The notes beneath the pieces were generated by a model that was given only the letters and a program-made list of their open reading frames with translations, was not told the DNA's origin and made no database searches. Source: Candidatus Aminicenantes bacterium UBA876 (GTDB lineage: Bacteria > Acidobacteriota > Aminicenantia > UBA2199). From it: 30,849 bases of DNA. Position 1 is the first letter of the stretch. Each line of letters opens with the position of its first letter. Position numbers and translations under genes: made by a program. The DNA is taken from NCBI GenBank assembly GCA_002294665.1, contig DBFQ01000019.1, positions 71,194 to 102,042 on the forward strand, in the 5' to 3' direction. Of this stretch, positions 14,523 through 20,598 are shown piece by piece.

Positions 14523-14975
14523 TCATCGTTCCGGTTTGGCCGGACTTTTTTCGGCCGGCTTGGCGGCAGCCGTTTTCTGGGGCTGGGGAGGCTGTTGCGA
14601 ATCCATGGTGACATGGCCCTTGAAGCGGGCGCCTTCCTCGATCACCAGTTTTTCAGCGGCGATGTCGCCGTGGAAGGTTCCGGATCCGGTGATGATCAAT
14701 TTCTGCGCGGAAACCACTTTCCCTTTAACCGTTCCCCGGATGATAATAACCTTACCGTACAGATCACCGTTCACCTGACCGGATTCAGCGATCACTAGTT
14801 GCTGGTTGACATGGACATTGCCCTTGATTCTGCCTCTGATGACCAGTGGTTCATCCGCGTGGATCTCACCCTCTATCGACAGCGAATCTCCGATCGTGGA
14901 CTCCGAGTGCGCCGGGAGCGGGGAATCAATGGGTGAGATCGTGTTTTCATCTTTTCTGGTTGTGCTGAATGCCAT
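14523..14975 (-). CDS. Bactofilin (polymer-forming cytoskeletal protein)
   Basis: The 150-residue product has a central right-handed beta-helix (about residues 28-122) built of short repeats such as EGEIHADEPLVIRGRIKGNVHVN, flanked by a disordered N-terminus and a Pro/Ala/Lys-rich tail. This is the bactofilin domain, which polymerises without nucleotide and scaffolds cell-wall or motility proteins. ATG 14975 is chosen because AAGGAG lies 7 bases upstream; the frame extends to 15023 without support. It has its own promoter inside the DUF2156 gene. It converges on priA with a 12-base gap. Confidence 0.9.
   Translation of the reverse strand: MAFSTTRKDENTISPIDSPLPAHSESTIGDSLSIEGEIHADEPLVIRGRIKGNVHVNQQLVIAESGQVNGDLYGKVIIIRGTVKGKVVSAQKLIITGSGTFHGDIAAEKLVIEEGARFKGHVTMDSQQPPQPQKTAAAKPAEKSPAKPER
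14530..14551 (+). terminator. Possible intrinsic terminator for the priA end of the run
   Basis: TCCGG-TTTGG-CCGGA forms a 5-bp GC-rich stem, followed within one base by six T residues. It lies 20 bases after the priA stop and inside the last codons of the convergent bactofilin gene. The stem is short, so efficiency is uncertain. Confidence 0.4.
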
Positions 14976-15023
14976 GATATTCTCCTTATTGTCTTTGTCA
15001 AACAGCGGCGTTTGCGTTCTCAA

Positions 15024-15983
15024 TCATCTTGTATTATGTGTGGAGCGGGACGGGTTGTCAAGGGTGATTGAACCACCCGGCTGTGGAATGTCATCACGGG
15101 GGGTCGCGGTAAAGCCCCACAGAAGCCGGGCCGGGAGATAGGACGATTTGGCCTTGCGCAGGCCGGGAATACCGAGGTCCTGTTCGCGGTTGATCCAGGC
15201 GGCCCACGGCAAGAGGAATGCGGCGGTTTCGCGATTGATCATCTGGGCGGCGCCTTTTTCATGCGGGTCAAACTTTTCGAAATGAATGGTTGCCGTGTCG
15301 TGATTCTGGCGCGACCAGATCGAAAACGCCACCAGCTTTCGCGCCGAGAACAACCCGAAACCATGAATACCGAGTGCGCGGCAATTCGGAAACACACGCT
15401 GCAACGCGTTGAATTCAGGAGAATCATTCAAGCTGACCTCGAGCTTTTTATGGCTCCATTCCGCGGCCAGTTGACGACAATGGGGCCATTCCTCGGGATC
15501 AAGCGTACGGCTGATGAAATCGGCATGATTGGCCAGGAATTGATGGATCTGGTTGCGTTTGCGGGAAAACTTCCGCCCCTTCAATTCAGCCAGTTGCGAA
15601 CACGGGTAGATATAGTCGGCATTATCCAAATCACGTTCGAGGATGAAATGGGTTTCCAACTCCGGATGACGTTCAAGGTAATGCGGTGGAATCAGTGCGA
15701 TGCGGCCGGATAAGCCCTGTTTCCGCAGGCTTTGCGAAAGCGTGACCAGCGCGCTCAGCGGCATTTCCGGCCCCAGGGGCATGAGCAGCGTGCGGGTCTT
15801 GCCGTTCAGGATCAAGAGTTGATCGTCAGCGATCTGCCAGGTGGTCTGGTATTCATCCTGCCAGCAATAAAGCGCGGCAAAATTGTAATGTGAAGACGGA
15901 GTCGGGTGTCTTTCCAGGTGTTGATGAAATCTCGCCTGGTCGGAGATATGGATCGGCGCAAAGCGTGACGCGTCAACCTGCAT
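15024..15983 (-). CDS. DUF2156 protein (GNAT-fold, aminoacyl-lipid-transferase-like)
   Basis: A 319-residue protein of the DUF2156 family, two tandem GNAT-like folds related to the catalytic domain of lysyl-phosphatidylglycerol synthase (MprF). Diagnostic segments are YIY near residue 126, LKGRKFSRKRNQIHQF, TIHFEKFDP, and NREQDLGIPGLRKAKSSYLP near the end. MprF itself has membrane helices and this protein has none, so it is a soluble relative whose substrate is unknown. ATG 15983 has AGGAG 10 bases upstream and overlaps the upstream GNAT gene by 11 bases, so the two are translated together. Confidence 0.82.
   Translation of the reverse strand: MQVDASRFAPIHISDQARFHQHLERHPTPSSHYNFAALYCWQDEYQTTWQIADDQLLILNGKTRTLLMPLGPEMPLSALVTLSQSLRKQGLSGRIALIPPHYLERHPELETHFILERDLDNADYIYPCSQLAELKGRKFSRKRNQIHQFLANHADFISRTLDPEEWPHCRQLAAEWSHKKLEVSLNDSPEFNALQRVFPNCRALGIHGFGLFSARKLVAFSIWSRQNHDTATIHFEKFDPHEKGAAQMINRETAAFLLPWAAWINREQDLGIPGLRKAKSSYLPARLLWGFTATPRDDIPQPGGSITLDNPSRSTHNTR
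15033..15061 (-). promoter_or_regulatory. Promoter of the bactofilin gene
   Basis: On the minus strand a perfect TTGACA (15061-15056) and CATAAT (15038-15033, 5 of 6) are separated by 17 bases. It lies in the last codons of the DUF2156 gene. Transcription would start near 15026, leaving a 50-base leader with the AAGGAG site. Confidence 0.6.
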
Positions 15984-16437
15984 GGTTTTCTTTCTCCTGG
16001 TAACGCATGGGAACGTGGCCGGTGAGTGTGAGAAAACCCAGGCGGCGATAGAAGGGGGCTGTGCCCGGAGCCGCAATCAGCCCGATCCACTTGATTTCAT
16101 GTTGTTGAAGCTCATCCAGCAGCGCTCTCACGATGCGGCTTCCCACGTTCAGGCCGCGGTAAGCATCGGCCACCATGACATCCTGGATATAGGCATCCGA
16201 TACCCCGTCTGAGATCGCGCGCCCGAAACCGACCAGACGCTCTTCATGAAAGGCTCCGAAACAGCAGAAACTACCTGAAACCAGGAAAGAAATCCAATTG
16301 TCGTTGGACTCATCGTGAGCTTCCAGCCACCCGGTATGTCGATACAGGTCTTGCAGCTGGCTGCGGAAGGAAGGGTCCTGCTGACGGATCAGGCGGACCT
16401 CTACGCTGGGCTCGTCAATGGCTTTGTCGTGGGTCAT
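15973..16437 (-). CDS. GNAT family N-acetyltransferase
   Basis: A 154-residue acetyltransferase of the GNAT superfamily. The acetyl-CoA loop region is DVMVADAYRGLNVGSRIVRALLDEL (residues 86-110, R/Q-x2-G-x-G/A-like: RGLNVG), followed by IGLIAAPGTAPFYRRLGF, the usual beta5/alpha4 block. The substrate is unknown. A stop codon lies just upstream of the ATG at 16437, so the start is fixed, yet no Shine-Dalgarno sequence precedes it and the predicted transcript starts within a base or two of the ATG. It overlaps DUF2156 by 11 bases. Confidence 0.85.
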   Translation of the reverse strand: MTHDKAIDEPSVEVRLIRQQDPSFRSQLQDLYRHTGWLEAHDESNDNWISFLVSGSFCCFGAFHEERLVGFGRAISDGVSDAYIQDVMVADAYRGLNVGSRIVRALLDELQQHEIKWIGLIAAPGTAPFYRRLGFLTLTGHVPMRYQEKENHAG

Positions 16438-16444
16438 GCGTTAG

Positions 16445-16473
16445 AAACTATCGGATGGCAACGCTCTTGTCAA
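16445..16473 (-). promoter_or_regulatory. Promoter of the GNAT-DUF2156 pair, predicted leaderless
   Basis: A perfect TTGACA (16473-16468 on the minus strand) is 17 bases from TAGTTT (16450-16445, 3 of 6). The ATG at 16437 lies 7 bases after the -10 box. The -35 box is the centre of a 19-bp palindrome (next entry). The weak -10 lowers confidence. Confidence 0.4.
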
Positions 16474-16479
16474 GAGCGT
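16461..16479. promoter_or_regulatory. 19-bp perfect palindrome over the -35 box
   Basis: ACGCTCTTG-T-CAAGAGCGT has two perfect 9-bp arms. It covers the TTGACA of the GNAT promoter, as an operator would. A second palindrome, GGAAAG-C-CTTTCC, lies six bases away at 16485-16497. The first could also fold as an RNA hairpin after the mla operon, but no T-tract follows in that direction. Confidence 0.5.
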
Positions 16480-16540
16480 CAGCCGGAAAGCCTTTCCCCC
16501 GTTCAATCAAAGGCGGAAGAACCGTTACCCGCGCCACTGA

Positions 16541-17140
16541 TCATGACGAGGCCGGGTTCTGCGGCTTCAGTTTTTCCACCAGTTGATCCAATTCGCTCTT
16601 CAGAATCAACGACAGGATTCCGGGCAGAAGCCGTGAATCCTGGCGATTCAAGCGGTTCATGCGGTCAAAGCGATGCTCAGCCAGGACATGGTTGTCGGAC
16701 CTGTTGACGAGGCGCAGCAACATGGAAAGGCGAGCGTAGCGTGCGTCGCTGCGGTCGCATTCTTCCAAAGCGTAGACATGGCTCTCCAATACCCAGTCCG
16801 GCTCGATCGATTCGGTCTGATGCAGGACACGGGAGAAGACGTTTCGTTCGCGGAGGTAATCAGACAGGAGTTCGCTGATCATCCGCGAAGGCTTTTTGAC
16901 CCAGTACACGTAATTGTAAAAATCCAGTTCATAGGGTGAAAGGCGGTAAACCAGCCGATAGCCTTCATAGACCCGATCCACGTTCGCGGGGTTGACCCGG
17001 ACGGTTCCGGAAACAATAACGCGGTCCGGCATTGTTTCCGGCGGCGGGATATAGAGCTGAAAATACCGTTTTTCAGTTGCGGTTGTGCATCCCAGCACCA
17101 GCAGGGTGAGACTCAACATTAGAATGCGAGGTCGTTTCAT
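16541..17140 (-). CDS. PqiC-like ABC transport auxiliary lipoprotein (DUF330)
   Basis: A 199-residue lipoprotein. Residues 1-18 are a signal peptide ending in VLVLGC-like lipobox (C18 would be lipidated). The mature part has YFQLYIPPP, RLVYRLSPYELDFYNYVYWVKKPSRMISELLSDYLRERNVFSRV, the pattern of the PqiC/YmbA/ABC-type auxiliary family. In PqiABC, PqiC is an outer-membrane lipoprotein that docks the MCE tunnel protein. The gene follows mlaD by 6 bases and so is the last gene of the mla operon. It probably connects the MCE protein to the outer membrane. Confidence 0.85.
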   Translation of the reverse strand: MKRPRILMLSLTLLVLGCTTATEKRYFQLYIPPPETMPDRVIVSGTVRVNPANVDRVYEGYRLVYRLSPYELDFYNYVYWVKKPSRMISELLSDYLRERNVFSRVLHQTESIEPDWVLESHVYALEECDRSDARYARLSMLLRLVNRSDNHVLAEHRFDRMNRLNRQDSRLLPGILSLILKSELDQLVEKLKPQNPASS

Positions 17141-17146
17141 GGGTAT

Positions 17147-18085
17147 CTACCTCCTGCGTTTGCTCTTGCGAATCAGGATATTGGGATCTTCATCCAACCG
17201 GCGCGTAAAGACCCTGAGATTGTCAAAAGTATCTCGAATCAGATCCACGGCAACCCCGATTTCATGTTTCAATTCAACAATCGCCTGGCTGATACGTTGC
17301 ACACCGGTGTCGGTTTCACGGATCAGTTTGCCGAATTCGTTTTCAGAGAAGCGTTGGGATAAGTGGTTGATTGATGTCTCCAGATCACTACCGATGCGTT
17401 GCAACCGCTCCGTCGGCAGCGCCTGGTTGAGCTTGACCATGAATTGATCCAATTCAGCGGTGGCGTGCTCGATATTGGCCGAGGCGTTATCCAGCTGGAT
17501 CAACAATTCTTCCAGGTTGACGCGGCGCCATTGGAAAACTTCACTCAGGACCGTTGCGGTTTTATTGAGTTGAACCACGAATTCCTCAATGTTTTTCTGA
17601 TTGTTCGGACTGAGGACCTCGTTGATGCGTTTGACCGCCTCGTCAATGTTTTTGACGATGTCTTCGGCTTTTTCCCCCATGCCGGGTTCAGTGGGGATCA
17701 GGCTTCCGGGAGGAATACGGGGCGATTCATTGCTGCCTCCGTACAATTCGATGTACTTCAGGCCGGTGATCCCGGTGAACATGAGTTTTGCCTTCATATC
17801 CGCTTTAATGTCAAAATGACGCCGGATACGCACCGTGACCAGAATTGAGTTCAGGTCTGAGGGATTGACGCGGATCTCTTCTGTGGCGCCGACGCGTACA
17901 CCCTGGTATTTAACCGTGGCGCCCTTTTCCAGGCCGCCAACGGATATGCCCCGGAAGTCAATGGTGTAGGCCTTGCCGCGATCCATCAACAAGGGGATGA
18001 TGAAAGAAGCCAGCACAAGCAACAGGCAGATCGTCGCAATGAAAACAAATATGCCCAGACGCTTTTTCTGCTCTTTGGTGATCAT
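17147..18085 (-). CDS. mlaD: MCE domain protein, MlaD-type substrate-binding subunit
   Basis: A 312-residue protein with one N-terminal membrane helix (about residues 10-34), one MCE domain (about 36-118: YTIDFRGISVGGLEKGATVKYQGVRVG, TGITGLKYIEL, PPGSLIPTEP), and a long helical C-terminal region with heptad-like spacing (about 130-300). MCE proteins form hexameric rings that carry phospholipids across the periplasm. The length, with one MCE domain plus a long helical extension, resembles the needle-forming LetB/PqiB or mycobacterial Mce type more than E. coli MlaD (183 residues). Its ATG overlaps the mlaF stop (ATGA). Confidence 0.9.
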   Translation of the reverse strand: MITKEQKKRLGIFVFIATICLLLVLASFIIPLLMDRGKAYTIDFRGISVGGLEKGATVKYQGVRVGATEEIRVNPSDLNSILVTVRIRRHFDIKADMKAKLMFTGITGLKYIELYGGSNESPRIPPGSLIPTEPGMGEKAEDIVKNIDEAVKRINEVLSPNNQKNIEEFVVQLNKTATVLSEVFQWRRVNLEELLIQLDNASANIEHATAELDQFMVKLNQALPTERLQRIGSDLETSINHLSQRFSENEFGKLIRETDTGVQRISQAIVELKHEIGVAVDLIRDTFDNLRVFTRRLDEDPNILIRKSKRRR

Positions 18086-18849
18086 GGATGCATTCCCCTT
18101 GAATCCGCCTGCTGTTTGAGAAAAAATGCTTTGATAAACGGATCCTCGCTGTGCTGTAACTGCGCATACGGCCCGTTAAAGCGGATACTCCCTCCCTCGA
18201 TCACCACAACCTCATCGGCAATGCGTTCGATTGATCGGAGTTCATGGGTGACGACGACGAATGTGATGCCCAGCAGAGCTTTCAGGTTGAGCATCAATTC
18301 ATCGAGACCCGAGGCGGTGATCGGGTCCAGTCCAGCGGAAGGTTCATCGCAAAAGATGACCTCCGGGTCCAGAATCATCGCCCGGGCCAGGGCGGCCCGT
18401 TTGCGCATGCCGCCGCTGAGTTCCGCGGGATATCGCTCCATATCCGCAGCTAAACCGACCTGGCGCAGGCGGTTGGTCACCATTTCGGCGCGGATATTCT
18501 GATGGATGACGGGATGATGCATGGTGATGGGCAGGGCGATATTCTGGTAGAGGTTGAGCGAATTCAGCAACGCTCCATTCTGATACAACACACCGATACG
18601 CAAGAATAACCGCTGCAGGGATTCTTCGGACCTGAAATCGACGGGCCGGCCATCAAACTCGACTGATCCGGAGATCGGGGGTAAAAGGCCGATCAGGGTT
18701 TTGAGCAAAGTGGTTTTGCCACAGCCGCTTTGGCCCAGGACCACAATGATGCGTCCGCTTCTGACCTGCAGGTCAATGCCCGACACAACAGTAAATCCGT
18801 TGTATCCCACGTTCAACTGATGTGTGCGGATAATCATCTGGTCAACCAT
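18082..18849 (-). CDS. mlaF: Phospholipid transport ATPase, MlaF
   Basis: A 255-residue ABC ATPase. Walker A is GQSGCGKTT (residues 39-47, K45), the Q-loop region is VLYQNGALLNSLNLYQNI typical of the MlaF/TtgA group, the signature is LSGGMRKR, Walker B is VIFCDEPSAGLD and the H-loop is VTHEL. It powers the MlaE permease. ATG 18849 begins one base after the mlaE stop; ATG 18837 is an alternative with a better Shine-Dalgarno-like GAGATGG. The ATG further upstream (18870) lies inside mlaE. Confidence 0.93.
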   Translation of the reverse strand: MVDQMIIRTHQLNVGYNGFTVVSGIDLQVRSGRIIVVLGQSGCGKTTLLKTLIGLLPPISGSVEFDGRPVDFRSEESLQRLFLRIGVLYQNGALLNSLNLYQNIALPITMHHPVIHQNIRAEMVTNRLRQVGLAADMERYPAELSGGMRKRAALARAMILDPEVIFCDEPSAGLDPITASGLDELMLNLKALLGITFVVVTHELRSIERIADEVVVIEGGSIRFNGPYAQLQHSEDPFIKAFFLKQQADSRGMHP

Positions 18850-18850
18850 C

Positions 18851-19894
18851 TCAGTAGAGCAACAGCGCAAAAATGCTGTCGAGAATAATGATCAAAGATA
18901 TGGACAACACGACGGATTCCGTGGTGGCGATGCCCACCCCGACAGCTCCGCGGGACACCGAGAAGCCCTTGAATCCACTGCTGATCACGATGACCCAGCC
19001 GAAGACCATGGTTTTGCCCATGCCGATTAGAAGGTCTTCCAATTCGACTATGGTGCGCATTTCCTGATAAAAGGCTTTGAAAGAAATGCCGGAGAAAAAT
19101 TTGCCGACCAGCATGCCGCCGAAAATGCCCACGATATTGGCCAGGGTGACCAGTAGCGGAACCGCGAGGCCGATGGCGATAAGGCGGGGGACCATGAGGA
19201 ATTTTTCCGGGTTCACGCCCATGGTCCGGAGCGCATCGACTTCCTCCAGCACTTTCATGGAAGCGATCTCGGCGGTAATGGAAGCACCGACCTTGCCGGC
19301 CAGAATAATCCCCGCCATCAACGGGACCAACTCGCGGATCATCCCGAACCCGACCACATCCGCCAGAAAAATGTCGGCTCCGAAGGCGTTGAGTTGTTTG
19401 GCCGTGGTCAGGGCGATGGTCACACCCACCAGGAACGTGATCACGCTGACGATCCCGTAAGAGCCATAACCCATCTGGTAGAGCTGATGACGGACTTCTC
19501 CCGGATAGACTCCCCGGCGCTTCCAGAGAAAATGCCAGACATGAGCGAATTCGTCCGCCATCAGGACCAGGAATTGTTTGAATGATTCACTCCATGTCGT
19601 TCCGGTCTCAGCGGCTGTTGCATCCCCGGTGTCGGGCAAGGGAATACGACTGCCGCTGAACACGTCCAGCATGTTTCGCAGGCGCGAAGAAAGCCCGATC
19701 AGGCGCGATCCCGGATGCGTTCGCAGCAGATGACTGACTACGGCAGCACCGGTTGAGTCCATCTGCTCAACCTGTGAAAAATCCAGAGTAAGCGCCTGGT
19801 TGGAATGCAATTCACGCAGGATTTTGCGGATGTCGGGGTAGTTCCCCAGCACCAGGCGGTTCGGCAAGCGGATCAGCCGGTTCTCTGCATTCAT
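18851..19894 (-). CDS. mlaE: MlaE family permease with fused N-terminal STAS domain
   Basis: The 347-residue protein begins with a STAS domain (about residues 8-85; LDFSQVEQMDSTGAAVVSHLL), like a fused MlaB, followed by a MlaE permease (about 100-347) with GSYGIVSVITFLVGVTIALTTAKQL, ITAEIASMKVLEEVDALRTMG and a set of five membrane helices. The EQxDALR-like motif (here EEVDALRTMG) is diagnostic. In E. coli the STAS protein MlaB is separate and regulates MlaF. The gene heads the operon. No Shine-Dalgarno sequence is visible and the promoter predicts a leader of about 10 bases. Confidence 0.92.
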   Translation of the reverse strand: MNAENRLIRLPNRLVLGNYPDIRKILRELHSNQALTLDFSQVEQMDSTGAAVVSHLLRTHPGSRLIGLSSRLRNMLDVFSGSRIPLPDTGDATAAETGTTWSESFKQFLVLMADEFAHVWHFLWKRRGVYPGEVRHQLYQMGYGSYGIVSVITFLVGVTIALTTAKQLNAFGADIFLADVVGFGMIRELVPLMAGIILAGKVGASITAEIASMKVLEEVDALRTMGVNPEKFLMVPRLIAIGLAVPLLVTLANIVGIFGGMLVGKFFSGISFKAFYQEMRTIVELEDLLIGMGKTMVFGWVIVISSGFKGFSVSRGAVGVGIATTESVVLSISLIIILDSIFALLLY

Positions 19895-19910
19895 CGGAGG
19901 CTCATGCCAG

Positions 19911-19939
19911 ATTGTATGCCATTCCGGAGCGGACGTCCA
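19911..19939 (-). promoter_or_regulatory. Promoter of the mla operon
   Basis: On the minus strand TGGACG (19939-19934, 4 of 6) and TACAAT (19916-19911, 5 of 6) are 17 bases apart. The start would be near 19904, only about 10 bases before the mlaE ATG. Confidence 0.45.
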
Positions 19940-19984
19940 GTACGGATCCGGCAGGATTCTTCCCTTGCGGCGGTCTCGCGGCTC

Positions 19985-20003
19985 CTGAACGGGCGCTGAA
20001 CGG
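19985..20003. repeat. Tandem CTGAACGG repeats, 11-bp period
   Basis: CTGAACGG occurs at 19985-19992 and 19996-20003, so the copies repeat once per helical turn. They lie about 85-100 bases upstream of the predicted mla operon start. OmpR/PhoB-type response regulators bind direct repeats with this period, but only two copies are present. Confidence 0.35.
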
Positions 20004-20066
20004 ATACCGGCTCATGCATATCCGTTGACGACCGCCGCCTTGTTCCGCGCTCCGTCGAGGCCTTTT

Positions 20067-20387
20067 TCAGGAAGTCCGGACAGCAGTGCCACTCACCGAA
20101 ACCATCAGCATGCCGTTATTCTGGCCCAGCACTTCGTAATCGATGTCCACGCCTACAACAGAGTCCGCGCCCAGGGCAGCGGCGCGTTCTTCCAGCTCCT
20201 GCAGGGCCACCTGTCGCGCCCGGGTCAATTCGCGTTCATAAACGGATGAGCGTCCCCCCACAAGGTCGCGAATTCCCGCAAACAAGTCCTTGAACATGTT
20301 GGCTCCCATGATGGCTTCTCCGGTGATCACTCCCAGGTAAGCCTGGATTTTTTTGCCTTCAATGGAAGGAGTGGTGGTAATAATCAT
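20067..20387 (-). CDS. YbjQ family (DUF74) protein
   Basis: A 106-residue protein with the YbjQ pattern [26 protein letters not shown], then [40 protein letters not shown]. Family members form pentamers and have been called heavy-metal binding, but the function is unproven. ATG 20387 has a perfect AGGAGGT 8 bases upstream; the frame extends upstream to 20540 but without similarity. It lies alone between the mla operon and the divergent M14 gene. Confidence 0.9.
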   Translation of the reverse strand: MIITTTPSIEGKKIQAYLGVITGEAIMGANMFKDLFAGIRDLVGGRSSVYERELTRARQVALQELEERAAALGADSVVGVDIDYEVLGQNNGMLMVSVSGTAVRTS

Positions 20388-20533
20388 TCTGTGACCTCCT
20401 GTCATCAACCCGGCGGCTGCCACAGCCAGGAACGGCCGAGACAATCCACCCATTCCAGATACGCTCTGCGCGAGCGGTTGGTTCTCATCCCCGACGTCCG
20501 GAAAGTTCTCAAGCACGCGGCATGTGGAGACTA

Positions 20534-20563
20534 TTGCCAACCATGTTCGTTTTCTCTTACAAT
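20534..20563 (+). promoter_or_regulatory. Promoter of the M14 peptidase cluster
   Basis: TTGCCA (20534-20539, 5 of 6) and TACAAT (20558-20563, 5 of 6) are 18 bases apart. The start would be near 20570. The leader then carries a GCGGG/CCCGC stem before the GGGAG ribosome-binding site. Confidence 0.5.
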
Positions 20564-20598
20564 CTCAATCGCGGGTGAGAGCCCCGCCGGGAGTGGCC

